NCBI RefSeq assembly: GCF_018613725.1
Contig: NZ_JAGGPS010000004.1
Coordinates: 62,001 to 126,000 of the forward strand
Direction: 5' to 3'
Origin: Hymenobacter sp. ISL-91
Lineage (GTDB): Bacteria; Bacteroidota; Bacteroidia; Cytophagales; Hymenobacteraceae
Length of the DNA stretch: 64,000 bases
In this document: piece after piece, positions 39,675 to 48,392 of the stretch
How the letters are laid out: the number at the start of each line of letters is the position of its first letter
How positions within the stretch are numbered: position 1 is the stretch's first letter
Made by a program: the position numbers and the translations under genes
Notes under the pieces: model-generated
What the model saw: the letters and a program-made list of their open reading frames with translations, nothing else
What the model was told of the DNA's origin: nothing
Database searches by the model: none

Positions 39675-40442
39675 ATGCATACTCCTTCGCTATTGACCGC
39701 GCTATCGATAGGCCTGCTGCTTGGCTTTGGGCCCGGTTACTCCGCCCAGGGCCAGACCCAGCCCGACTCTACGGCCTTTGCCGCCTTGCCGCCGCTTGCT
39801 GCACGGCAGGCATACGCAGAGGCGGCGGCGCTGTCAACCAAGCTTTTCAATGGCCCAGAGTACGTAAATTACGCTTTGCAGTATGCCGGGCGTAAGGGTA
39901 ACCAGTTTTTTGAGAGTGCTGATGCGCGGCCGGGGAGCGTGCATTATAGCGAGCATTTGTTCGAGAATGTCCCGCTGCGTTACGATTTGCTGCTCGACCA
40001 AGTGGTAGTGAGTGCGCCGGAAAATCCGCTGCTGCTGTTGCGGCTGGTTGATGAGAAGCTCCCCCAATTTACCATTGGCAGCCACCAATTCGTGCGGCTG
40101 CTCGCCGACAGCACGGGCGGCGCGGGGATGGCTACCGGCTACTACGAGGTGCTAAGTGAAGGCGGAGTACAACTTCTGGCCCGCCGAACCAAACGCGAGC
40201 GAAAGGAGCTCAACGACCGTTCAGTTGTCGTCGAGTTTTTATCGGCCGACCGGCTATTTGCCCGCAAAGGCAACACCTACTACGCCCTCGGGTCCAAGTC
40301 CGCAGCATTGCGACTCTTTACCGACCGCGCAACGGAGGTGCAAGCTTACTTAAGGCAGAATAGAATCAAACTAAGCAAGGCTAATTTTGAAGCTTCGCTG
40401 ATTCAGGTGGCCAATTATTACAACCAACTGCCCCCGCGCTAA
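39675..40442 (+). CDS. Secreted protein of unknown function, first gene of a TonB operon
   Basis: A 255-residue exported protein with a signal peptide (cleaved near YSAQGQT). The mature part is mixed alpha/beta with ALSTKLFNGPEYVNYALQYA, QFFESADARPGSVHYSEHLF and a helical C-terminus (AYLRQNRIKLSKANFEASLI). I recognise no family, though similar proteins sit before TonB receptors in related genomes. It precedes the STN-type receptor by 43 bp on the same strand. The 247-bp upstream gap is lower in GC and likely carries the operon promoter; no consensus element could be fixed. Confidence 0.7.
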   Translation: MHTPSLLTALSIGLLLGFGPGYSAQGQTQPDSTAFAALPPLAARQAYAEAAALSTKLFNGPEYVNYALQYAGRKGNQFFESADARPGSVHYSEHLFENVPLRYDLLLDQVVVSAPENPLLLLRLVDEKLPQFTIGSHQFVRLLADSTGGAGMATGYYEVLSEGGVQLLARRTKRERKELNDRSVVVEFLSADRLFARKGNTYYALGSKSAALRLFTDRATEVQAYLRQNRIKLSKANFEASLIQVANYYNQLPPR

Positions 40443-40485
40443 AGGCGCCCTTATCCTTTCACATCGTTTTTGTTACTAGCTATTT

Positions 40486-43272
40486 ATGAAGCACGCTTAC
40501 TCATTTTTATTGCTATTCCTTTCACTGATGGGAGCCGGCCGGTCAGGTTACGGCCAGCAAGTTTCCGGCGAGAAAACAGTTACCGGCGACTTTGAGCGGG
40601 TGCCGTTCAGCCAGTTCGTGCGCGAGGTAGAAACCCAAACCGAAGCGCGCTTTTACTACGATGCCGCCGCGCCACCTGACAGCTTCCGGGTGAGTGTGCG
40701 GGCTCGCGAACTGACGCTGCCAGCGCTGCTGGAGCGAGTATTCGCCGGCACGCCCTACCGCTTTGCCGTCGCCTCCGACCGACGCGTGTTCATAACCCAG
40801 GCCGCGGGGATTTCTGCCCAGCTGCCAAGCGGCTTTTTCCGGCCCGCAGGCTCACCCATTGAAGGGCCGGTGGCTGCTGCTCCCGAAGACCCCGCGCCCA
40901 CGGTGGCTCCTGGCCGCTCGCGCTACGTGAGTGCGGCCGAGTACAAAGTGTATGAAATTGGCACAAGTGGCGGTAGTGGCCTGGCTACGCTGGCGGGCCA
41001 CATCCGCGACGTTAAGACAGGGGAGCCGATAATTGGGGCCACCATCTACTCCGAAAAACCCAGCGTGGGCACCAACACCGACCAGTTCGGCTTCTACTCG
41101 CTCACGCTGCCCCCCGGCCGATACACGTTGCAGATCCGGAGCGTGGGCAGCAAAAACACCCGTCGTCAGGTAATTCTGCGCGGCAGCGGCCGGCTGGAAG
41201 TTGAAGTGGAGGAAGACATTACCACACTGAAGGAGGTGGTAATTGAGGGCGAGAAGGACAGGAACGTGTCCAGCGTGCAAATGGGGCTCGAAAAGCTCGA
41301 CATCAAAACCATGCGGCAGGTACCTACGGCCTTCGGCGAGGTGGATATTCTGCGGGTCGTGCTCACGCTACCGGGCGTGAAGTCGGTGGGCGAGGGCAGC
41401 ACTGGCCTGAACGTGCGCGGCGGCAACACGGATCAGAACCTGATTCTGTTCAACGACATGACCATTTACAACCCCTCGCACCTGTTCGGCTTCTTCTCGG
41501 CTTTTAACCCCGACATGCTGCAAGGCGTGGAGCTGTACAAGAGCGGCATTCCGGCCAAGTACGGCGGACGGCTGGCTTCGGTGCTCGATATCAGTACCCG
41601 GGAGGGCAACAAGAAAAAGTTCGGCGGGGCCGGTGGCATCGGGCCGCTCACCAGTCGCCTAACGCTGGAAGGGCCAATCATCAAGGATAAAAGCTCGTTT
41701 CTGGTGGGCGGCCGCGCTAGTTATTCCGATTGGCTGCTGCGCCAGCTGTCCAACCAGAGCTTCCGCCGCAGTTCAGCGGGCTTCTACGACCTAAGTGCCC
41801 ACGTAACGCACGAGTTCAATGACCGCAACGCCCTATACGCCACTGGTTACTACAGCTCCGACCAGTTCCGGCTGGCTTCCGACACCACCTACCGCTACCG
41901 CAACCAAGCAGCCAGCTTGAAGTGGCGGCATAACTTCAGCAACAAGCTCTACGGCGTACTCACTGGCGCTTTCAGCCGCTACGATTACGATATCACGAGC
42001 GAAGACAACGAAACGAATGCTTCGCGACTGGAGTACGCCGTCAACCAAACTAGCTTGCGGGCCGATTTCAGCTACTTTCCTAACCCCAAGCATTCGATTG
42101 ATTTTGGCGCTAGCTCGCTGCTCTACCATGTGCGGCCGGGCAGCCTGAACCCTCTGGGAGGGGCGTCGCTCATTACGCCCAACGTTCTCGACCGCGAGCA
42201 GGCGCTGGAAAGTGCCTTATACGCGTCGGACAAAATCGAACTGACCCAGCGGCTGTCGGTGTCGGTGGGTCTGCGCTACTCGCTCTATAACGCGCTGGGA
42301 CCGCGCGACTATTACCGCTATGCCCTTGGCCAAGTGCGCTCCGAAAATACTATTATCGACACTGTGCGCACAGGGGCGGGTAATGTGTTGGCCACCTATC
42401 ACGGCCCTGAGTACCGTGCCACGGCCCGCTATTCACTCTCCGATAATTCTTCTGTCAAGCTCAGCTACAACCGTACTCGACAGTACATCAGCCAGCTCAC
42501 TAATACGGCTTCTGTGTCGCCGGCTGATACATGGAAGCTGAGCGACGCCAACATCCGGCCGCAAGTGGGCGACCAAGTGTCGGTGGGCTACTACCGGAAC
42601 TTCAAGTCCAATACCATCGAAACATCGGTGGAAACCTACTACAAGTCGTTACGTGACTTCGTGGACTACAAGGGCGGGGCGGTGCTATTGCTCAATCGGA
42701 AAATTGAAGCCGATATTATTAATGCCGAGGGAAAAGCCTATGGGGTAGAAATAATGGTAAAGAAGCTTACCGGAAAGCTTAACGGTTGGGTAAGCTACAC
42801 GTACGCCCGGGCGCTGGTGCGGGCCAACGAGGGCACGCCGTCGGACCAGATTAACGGCGGCCGTTACTACCCCAGCAACTTCGATAAGCCCCACGACGTG
42901 ACACTGATTGGCAATTATCGCTTCAGCCGCCGCTTCAGTACCTCGGTCAACTTCAACTACAGCACCGGTCGGCCAATCACGCTGCCCATCGCCAAATACT
43001 ACGCCGGCAACTCGGTGCGCGTGCTTTACTCCGATCGTAACGCTTACCGGGTGCCCGACTACCTGCGGGCCGACTTATCACTCAATATCGAGGGCAACCA
43101 CAAGGTGCAGAAGCTGGCTCACAGCTCCTTTACCGTAGGCGTGTACAACCTCACGGGCCGCCAGAACCCATATTCTATCTATTTCAAAGCGGAAAACGGG
43201 CAAATTAGAGGATACAAGCTCTCTATTTTCGGCCGCCCCATTCCTACAGCTACCTATAATTTCAAGTTCTAG
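40486..43272 (+). CDS. TonB-dependent receptor with STN domain
   Basis: A 928-residue outer-membrane receptor. After the signal peptide (ending SGYGQQ) comes an STN (secretin/TonB N-terminal) domain, residues ~25-100, that includes VPFSQFVREVETQTEARFYY and LPALLERVFAGTPYRF; such domains often contact an anti-sigma regulator. A carboxypeptidase-regulatory-like domain follows (IRDVKTGEPIIGATIYSEKP, ~170-250), then a plug with GLNVRGGNTDQNLILFNDM and GIPAKYGGRLASVLDIS, and a barrel ending in PTATYNFKF. No sigma/anti-sigma pair is seen nearby. The DUF4249 lipoprotein gene begins at the base after its stop codon. Confidence 0.9.
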   Translation: MKHAYSFLLLFLSLMGAGRSGYGQQVSGEKTVTGDFERVPFSQFVREVETQTEARFYYDAAAPPDSFRVSVRARELTLPALLERVFAGTPYRFAVASDRRVFITQAAGISAQLPSGFFRPAGSPIEGPVAAAPEDPAPTVAPGRSRYVSAAEYKVYEIGTSGGSGLATLAGHIRDVKTGEPIIGATIYSEKPSVGTNTDQFGFYSLTLPPGRYTLQIRSVGSKNTRRQVILRGSGRLEVEVEEDITTLKEVVIEGEKDRNVSSVQMGLEKLDIKTMRQVPTAFGEVDILRVVLTLPGVKSVGEGSTGLNVRGGNTDQNLILFNDMTIYNPSHLFGFFSAFNPDMLQGVELYKSGIPAKYGGRLASVLDISTREGNKKKFGGAGGIGPLTSRLTLEGPIIKDKSSFLVGGRASYSDWLLRQLSNQSFRRSSAGFYDLSAHVTHEFNDRNALYATGYYSSDQFRLASDTTYRYRNQAASLKWRHNFSNKLYGVLTGAFSRYDYDITSEDNETNASRLEYAVNQTSLRADFSYFPNPKHSIDFGASSLLYHVRPGSLNPLGGASLITPNVLDREQALESALYASDKIELTQRLSVSVGLRYSLYNALGPRDYYRYALGQVRSENTIIDTVRTGAGNVLATYHGPEYRATARYSLSDNSSVKLSYNRTRQYISQLTNTASVSPADTWKLSDANIRPQVGDQVSVGYYRNFKSNTIETSVETYYKSLRDFVDYKGGAVLLLNRKIEADIINAEGKAYGVEIMVKKLTGKLNGWVSYTYARALVRANEGTPSDQINGGRYYPSNFDKPHDVTLIGNYRFSRRFSTSVNFNYSTGRPITLPIAKYYAGNSVRVLYSDRNAYRVPDYLRADLSLNIEGNHKVQKLAHSSFTVGVYNLTGRQNPYSIYFKAENGQIRGYKLSIFGRPIPTATYNFKF

Positions 43273-44523
43273 ATGAAGTACCTATATACTCTTCGCCAGC
43301 ACCCGCTCGTCCTACTGCTGTGGACCGGTCTGATGCTGGCAGGCTGCGTGGAGCCCTATGCGCCGGCCGTTATCAATGCCCCACCTCGCTTCTTGGTGGT
43401 CGATGGCTTCGTCAACGCCGACGGGCCCACGCGCATCCTTCTTTCGCGCACGACCGCCCTCAGCAGCAAGGATGCGCCACCCGCCGAGCGCAAGGCCCGC
43501 CTCGTGGTCGAGGATGAGGCTGGGGCTGTGGCCTTCAGCCTGAGCGAAACAGCACCCGGCCTGTACGAGGCCCCCGGCCTGCGCCTGAGCGAGGGCCGCC
43601 AGTACCGCTTGCGCATCACCACAGCCAAGGGCGAGCAGTATGCCTCGGCTTATGAGGTGGCCAAGTTCACGCCGCCCATCGAGTCCATCAACTGGCGGGC
43701 TCAGGATACGGGCGTCAACTTTTATCTGAACACCAACGACCCCAAGGGCCAGAGCCAGTACTACCGCTGGGAATACGACGAAACCTGGGAAATCCGCTCC
43801 CCCTACCAGCCCACCGTTGAGTACTCTGATAGGGCCATCCGCCCCATTCGCTCGCCCTATCCGTTTCCGCTCGTGTGCTGGACCAGTAACCAATCAACCA
43901 GAATTATTCTGAGCAAAACCACCGCCCTGACCGAGGACCGGGTCAAGGACTTCCGCATCCGGCTGCTGCCGTCCAATTCGGCCCTGCTGAACAGGCGCTA
44001 CAGCTTGCTGGTGCGCCAGCAAACACTTACGGCCAACGAATACGCTTACTGGGAATTGCTGGCCAAAAATACCGAGCAGATTGGCTCGCTCTTCGACCCG
44101 CAGCCCAGCCAGCTCACGGGCAATGTGCGCCGCCTCGACGGTGAGCAGGCTGGCGAACTGGCCCTGGGCTACGTGGGCGTGCACTCGGTGACGGAGCGGC
44201 GCATCTTTGTCAGCCGTACCGAATTGCCGGCTGACGTGGTACCGCTGACTGGCTACGAAGACTGCCTACCCCCCGACATCTTTGACCCTTTTGAAATAGA
44301 AGTTTCACCCGCACCCTCCTCTCCCGGTCCCGGCGCTTCGGGGCCTACTCCACGAGCTACAAGAGAGGAGGCCAGAGCCAAACTGCATACCGTTTTCGCC
44401 GACCAATCGTATCTGCCCATCGATCAACTAACAGGATCGGATATTCCTACCGTCACGGCTAAGTCACGCGACTGTATCGATTGCCGCACTCGTGGTACTG
44501 CCGTGAAGCCCTTGTTTTGGTAA
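43273..44523 (+). CDS. DUF4249 lipoprotein
   Basis: A 416-residue lipoprotein (signal with lipobox LMLAGC, Cys25) of the DUF4249 family, which in Bacteroidota follows STN-type TonB receptors, much as SusD follows SusC. Family features are FLVVDGFVNADGPTRILLSR, LVVEDEAGAVAFSLSE, GLYEAPGLRLSEGRQYRLRI and YYRWEYDETWEI, plus the late cysteine motif RDCIDCRTRGT near the C-terminus. It probably binds the receptor's substrate at the cell surface. It starts immediately after the receptor stop codon. Confidence 0.9.
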   Translation: MKYLYTLRQHPLVLLLWTGLMLAGCVEPYAPAVINAPPRFLVVDGFVNADGPTRILLSRTTALSSKDAPPAERKARLVVEDEAGAVAFSLSETAPGLYEAPGLRLSEGRQYRLRITTAKGEQYASAYEVAKFTPPIESINWRAQDTGVNFYLNTNDPKGQSQYYRWEYDETWEIRSPYQPTVEYSDRAIRPIRSPYPFPLVCWTSNQSTRIILSKTTALTEDRVKDFRIRLLPSNSALLNRRYSLLVRQQTLTANEYAYWELLAKNTEQIGSLFDPQPSQLTGNVRRLDGEQAGELALGYVGVHSVTERRIFVSRTELPADVVPLTGYEDCLPPDIFDPFEIEVSPAPSSPGPGASGPTPRATREEARAKLHTVFADQSYLPIDQLTGSDIPTVTAKSRDCIDCRTRGTAVKPLFW

Positions 44524-44540
44524 TAGTCCTCTTGTTTTTT

Positions 44541-46985
44541 ATGCTTGATTCTATTCAATTTTTACGCGGGGTACGATTGAGTCTGCTGCTGGCGGGCCTG
44601 GTCTGGCTGGTTGCTGTTCCAGCTTGGGCCCAACTCGACTCATTAGGTGGCCTTACTGGCCAACTCAGCCGCTACATCCAGCGTAACCCGCGCGAGCAGC
44701 TCTTCCTGCACCTCGACCGCCCGCTGTACCTGAGTGGTGAAACCATGTGGTTCAAAGTCTATGCAGTGGGCGGGGCTGATACCAAGCCCTTGGCAATGAG
44801 CAGCGTGGCCTACGTGGAAGTACTTGATGCCGTCCAGAAGCCGGTGTTGCAAGGCAAAATAGCACTCCAGCAGGCTACCGGCCGCGGCACGTTTGCCCTG
44901 CCGGCCGGCCTGGCGTCGGGCCGCTATACCGTACGGGCCTACACCCGCTGGATGCAGAATTTTGCGCCCGAAGAATACTTTAGTACGACTGTTACGATAC
45001 TTAATACCTTCACCGCCTCTGGCGCCGCACCGGCTCCCGATTCGGCTGTCCTTGAAGCGCAGTTTTTCCCCGAAGGCGGCCACTTGGTGCGGGGGATACG
45101 TAGCAAGGTGGGATTTAAGGTTATGGATAAACGCGGGCGCGCCGTGGCGGCTACCGGCACTGTGCTCGATGCACAGGGTAAAGCAGTAGCCACTTTCAGC
45201 ACCCTTCGTAACGGGATGGGCAGTTTCCTGCTGACGCCCGCCGCAACTGGCCCAGCTACTTACACAGCCATTATTCAGCCCGCTGCCACAGCGGCCGGGG
45301 CTCGGCCGCTGGTAACTAGCCGGCCGTTGCCAACTGTACAAAATTATGGCTACGTGCTGAGCATTACTCCGGCTACGACCAACCAGATAACCCTGACTGT
45401 ACAAAGCACCGAGGGCCAGCCTAACCGGTTACTACTGCTCGTGCATGCCCGGCAACAACCTGTCCTCACCCGACGCTTGGAACTGCGCGATGGGCGCGCC
45501 CAAATGACTATTGATGCCGCTCAACTGCCGGGTGGGGTTTCTCATTTCACCCTATTTAACGAAACTTACCGTCCACTTTGTGAGCGGCTCTATTTCCGGG
45601 TGCCACCAATGGGACTAAAGGTAGTTTTCCAAACCAACAGACTACAGTACGTACCTCGCGAGAAAGTACAACTGCAGATTACCGCCACTGTGCCCACTCG
45701 GCCGGCTAGCATGTCGGTGTCGGTATACCGGCTCGATTCCCTAAATAGCACCTCGGCCCCGAGCATCGATCAATACCTGCACCTGACCGCCGAACTGCGA
45801 GGTGTAGTGCAGAACCCGGGTTACTACTTTTCGTCTGCCACCGACCCCACGGTAGCCGAAGCCACTGATGCGCTGCTGCTGACTCAGGGTTGGAGCCGGT
45901 TTAAGTGGGACGAAGTGCTAAGTCTTACCCCGCCCCGCCCCGCCTTCGCTCCTGAGCTCTATGGCCCCCAGGTATTGGCCCGAGTTACGGCCGCTGGCAC
46001 CGACGCCCCGCGCGCAGGCCTGCTCACCTACTTTTCGGTACCGGGCCGCTTATTCCAGTTTGATAATGACCGGAGCGATGAGCAGGGCCTAGTACGCTTC
46101 GAGCCGGGTAATTTCTACGGCCCCCATACGGTGATGCTGCAAACTGATCCGCGCCAGGACAGTACCTGCCGCCTCACTTTACTCGACTCATTTTCCGATC
46201 GTTTTGCTCGCATTGAGGCGGCACCATTCAGCCTGCATCCGCGCTTCCGCAATGATTACGCCCGCCGCCATTTGCAAAGCCAGGTGCAGACGATGTTTGC
46301 GGGGAACAAGTATGATCGGTACGTGGCCAGCGCCGCCACCGATAGCTTGCCGTTCTATGGCCGGGCCAGCGAATTGTATATGCTCGATAACTATACCCGT
46401 TTCAAGGTGATGGAAGAAGTAATGCGCGAATATGTACAGGGCGTGCAGGTCCGCATCCGGGACGGCAAGTTCAACCTGCAAACGCTTGATTTACCCAACC
46501 GCAGCGTTTTCCAAGACAACCCGATGGTGTTGCTCGACGGGGTGCCCATCTTCAACATGAACAAAGTGATGGCGCTGAATCCCATCAAAATCCGGCAGCT
46601 GGATGCCATTACCAGCCGTTATATACACGGCACGGCCGTTTACAGCGGTCTTGTAAGCTTGCGCACCTACAAAGGCAACCTCGAGGGTTTTCAGCTCGAC
46701 CCGCGGGTGCTGATTCAGGAGTATGAGGGCTTGCAGGAGCAGCGGGAGTTTTATGCCCCACGCTACGATACGCCCGAGCAGCAACGCAGCCGCCGCCCCG
46801 ATATGCGCGAGCTGCTGTACTGGAACCCGGCCGTAACTGTAGCTGGCCCTGGCGGCGCCCCGCAACCGCTGGAGTTTTTTACCGGCGACCAACCCGGGCG
46901 CTACCTCATTGAGGTGCAGGGCCTTGATGCCACCGGCAGGGCCGGCAGCAGCCGCAGCACCTTCGAAGTGCAGCCAGCACTATAG
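44541..46985 (+). CDS. MG2-domain protein with C-terminal TonB-plug-like domain
   Basis: An 814-residue exported protein from the ATG at 44541 (MLDSIQFLRGVRLSLLLAGL), with a signal peptide ending near PAWAQ. An alpha-2-macroglobulin-type MG2 domain starts at about 50 (LFLHLDRPLYLSGETMWFKV), followed by several beta-sandwich domains. Near the C-terminus, PMVLLDGVPIFNMNKVMALN resembles a TonB plug segment, as often seen in these proteins. It follows DUF4249 by 17 bp and completes a four-gene operon. Function is unknown; a structural or ligand-handling role at the outer membrane with the receptor is inferred. The thioester CGEQ motif of true macroglobulins is absent. Confidence 0.82.
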   Translation: MLDSIQFLRGVRLSLLLAGLVWLVAVPAWAQLDSLGGLTGQLSRYIQRNPREQLFLHLDRPLYLSGETMWFKVYAVGGADTKPLAMSSVAYVEVLDAVQKPVLQGKIALQQATGRGTFALPAGLASGRYTVRAYTRWMQNFAPEEYFSTTVTILNTFTASGAAPAPDSAVLEAQFFPEGGHLVRGIRSKVGFKVMDKRGRAVAATGTVLDAQGKAVATFSTLRNGMGSFLLTPAATGPATYTAIIQPAATAAGARPLVTSRPLPTVQNYGYVLSITPATTNQITLTVQSTEGQPNRLLLLVHARQQPVLTRRLELRDGRAQMTIDAAQLPGGVSHFTLFNETYRPLCERLYFRVPPMGLKVVFQTNRLQYVPREKVQLQITATVPTRPASMSVSVYRLDSLNSTSAPSIDQYLHLTAELRGVVQNPGYYFSSATDPTVAEATDALLLTQGWSRFKWDEVLSLTPPRPAFAPELYGPQVLARVTAAGTDAPRAGLLTYFSVPGRLFQFDNDRSDEQGLVRFEPGNFYGPHTVMLQTDPRQDSTCRLTLLDSFSDRFARIEAAPFSLHPRFRNDYARRHLQSQVQTMFAGNKYDRYVASAATDSLPFYGRASELYMLDNYTRFKVMEEVMREYVQGVQVRIRDGKFNLQTLDLPNRSVFQDNPMVLLDGVPIFNMNKVMALNPIKIRQLDAITSRYIHGTAVYSGLVSLRTYKGNLEGFQLDPRVLIQEYEGLQEQREFYAPRYDTPEQQRSRRPDMRELLYWNPAVTVAGPGGAPQPLEFFTGDQPGRYLIEVQGLDATGRAGSSRSTFEVQPAL

Positions 46986-47002
46986 GCCACGCTTTATCAA
47001 AC

Positions 47003-47050
47003 AAAACGCGGCCCGCGCAACTCCCTTGGGAGCTACGCGGGCCGCGTTTT
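47003..47050. terminator. Bidirectional terminator
   Basis: Arms 47003-47017 and 47036-47050 form a perfect 15-bp GC-rich stem flanked by A/T runs, between the MG2 operon and the convergent four-helix-bundle gene. Confidence 0.85.
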
Positions 47051-47072
47051 GAGCTTTTAGCTTTGTAGAAGC

Positions 47073-47663
47073 TTACGCCGAGTGCTTGCTCTGGAGCTTC
47101 TGGAGCTTGTCGTAGGCCTGCTGCGACTTTTCGTACTGGCGCTCCACTTCTTGGCGCAACTGGCCGGTGAGGCTCTGGCTGTCGAGGGCATCTTTATAGG
47201 CTTTGATAGCCCACTCCTCGCCGTACACGTTGGAAGCCAGAATGGCCTTTTCATCAAAGCCGGTAACAGTAGCTTTGGCATCCATCCAGCGGCGGTAGAG
47301 CTTGCCTTTGAGCGTAGTGCCGGTTTCGCGGCCGCCACCCAGCTGGCGCAGGTGCTGGTTGAGCTGGTTGGCAAACTGCTGGCTCTGGCTTACCAGCTGC
47401 TTGTAGTAGCCGGTCAGCTCCGCGTCCTTGCTTTCATCAACAGCCCGCTTGTAGCCGGCAATCCGGTCGTTTACGAACAGCAGCAGCTCCTGCAGCGAAT
47501 CCGTTTCGCTGTCGGATACTGCCGTTTTCTTGCTCTGGCTTTTCGTAACAAAGTAGCTTACCCCCAAGGCCAGCAGAGCGCCGCCTACGAGCTTGCCAAT
47601 CATTCCGGATGACGTGGTGTTGGTCTTTTGGTTGTTGTTAGAGTCGGTTTGAGTAGATTTCAT
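47073..47663 (-). CDS. PA2169/DUF2383-type four-helix-bundle protein
   Basis: A 196-residue protein. A polar N-terminus is followed by a Gly-rich hydrophobic segment (MIGKLVGGALLALGVSYFVT, 21-40), then a ferritin-like four-helix domain with LQELLLFVNDRIAGYKRAVD, YYKQLVSQSQQFANQLNQHL, GKLYRRWMDAKATVTGFDEK and EEWAIKAYKDAL. This matches DUF2383 (PA2169 family), widespread in stress-responsive genes. Metal ligands of true ferritins are not clearly conserved. It is convergent with the MG2 operon. Confidence 0.82.
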   Translation of the reverse strand: MKSTQTDSNNNQKTNTTSSGMIGKLVGGALLALGVSYFVTKSQSKKTAVSDSETDSLQELLLFVNDRIAGYKRAVDESKDAELTGYYKQLVSQSQQFANQLNQHLRQLGGGRETGTTLKGKLYRRWMDAKATVTGFDEKAILASNVYGEEWAIKAYKDALDSQSLTGQLRQEVERQYEKSQQAYDKLQKLQSKHSA

Positions 47664-47736
47664 AAGGAAGTGCGGTTAGGTTCATCCGGCTTACGCCAAA
47701 CCCCGGCACTTGGTTAGCCCAAAACCCATGGGCGGC

Positions 47737-48369
47737 CTAGTGGTCGTGCCGCACGCCGGCTTCCACGGCCACCGGCAGGCGGTTTTCGGCTGGTGGAATG
47801 GGGCAGTCGTAGCCCTGGGCATACGCGCAGGAGGGGTTATACGCCTTGTTGAAATCGAGCACCGTTTGCCCACCCCGAATCTGGCCCCGGCGGAAATCGA
47901 GGTAGCGGCCGCCACCGTAGGAGCCGTGGCCGTTGGTGCGGTCGGTGAAGGGAACGAACAGGTAGTCGCGGTAGGCGGGGTTGGCCAGCAAGTCGAGGCT
48001 CTGATACATAACCAGGCGCTGGGGCTGGCCATCCAACTCGAAATGCAACTCGCCATACTTACGGTACAGCGGCCGCTTGGCCGTGCTGGTGGGCATAGCG
48101 AAAACCGGCCCCAGCGAGTCGGCCACGAACCGGGCCGGTACGCAGGCGGCGTACTTGAGCGGATAGAAGGGCAGCCCCGCAAACGTCTGGCGCGCTTCGG
48201 CCGACAGCGGGCTACGGGCCGGATCGGTAAACTCGGCGTTCAACTCGTGCTGGAAATTGGCAACCTGCCGAGTGTGCTCGGCGGGGGCGGGTATTTGGCC
48301 GGTGGCAGGCTGGCTAAAGAGTGAACCTACTGCGCAGAGCAAGCCTGCTAGTGTACGAAACGCTATCAT
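47737..48369 (-). CDS. DUF1684 family exported protein
   Basis: A 210-residue protein with a signal peptide (ending near ATGQIP). The DUF1684 signature is complete: FPLKYAACVPARF-like segments (FYPLKYAACVPARFVA), FELDGQPQRLVMYQ, YLFVPFTDRTNGHGSYGGGR, YLDFRRGQIRGGQTVLDFNK and AYNPSCAYAQGYDCPIPP, ending ENRLPVAVEAG. The conserved Cys/His/Glu residues in the last block suggest a binding or catalytic site, but the function is unknown. It is 23 bp downstream of the delta-60 cargo gene on the same strand, though a functional link is not evident. Confidence 0.88.
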   Translation of the reverse strand: MIAFRTLAGLLCAVGSLFSQPATGQIPAPAEHTRQVANFQHELNAEFTDPARSPLSAEARQTFAGLPFYPLKYAACVPARFVADSLGPVFAMPTSTAKRPLYRKYGELHFELDGQPQRLVMYQSLDLLANPAYRDYLFVPFTDRTNGHGSYGGGRYLDFRRGQIRGGQTVLDFNKAYNPSCAYAQGYDCPIPPAENRLPVAVEAGVRHDH

Positions 48370-48392
48370 GGATAATTTAAGCGCTTCTGGAA

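Noticed and set aside
39374-39895. Hydrophobic open frame across the gap before the secreted-protein gene
   Set aside because: It overlaps two better genes, and its hydrophobic stretch comes from a lower-GC promoter-like region; no family signature.
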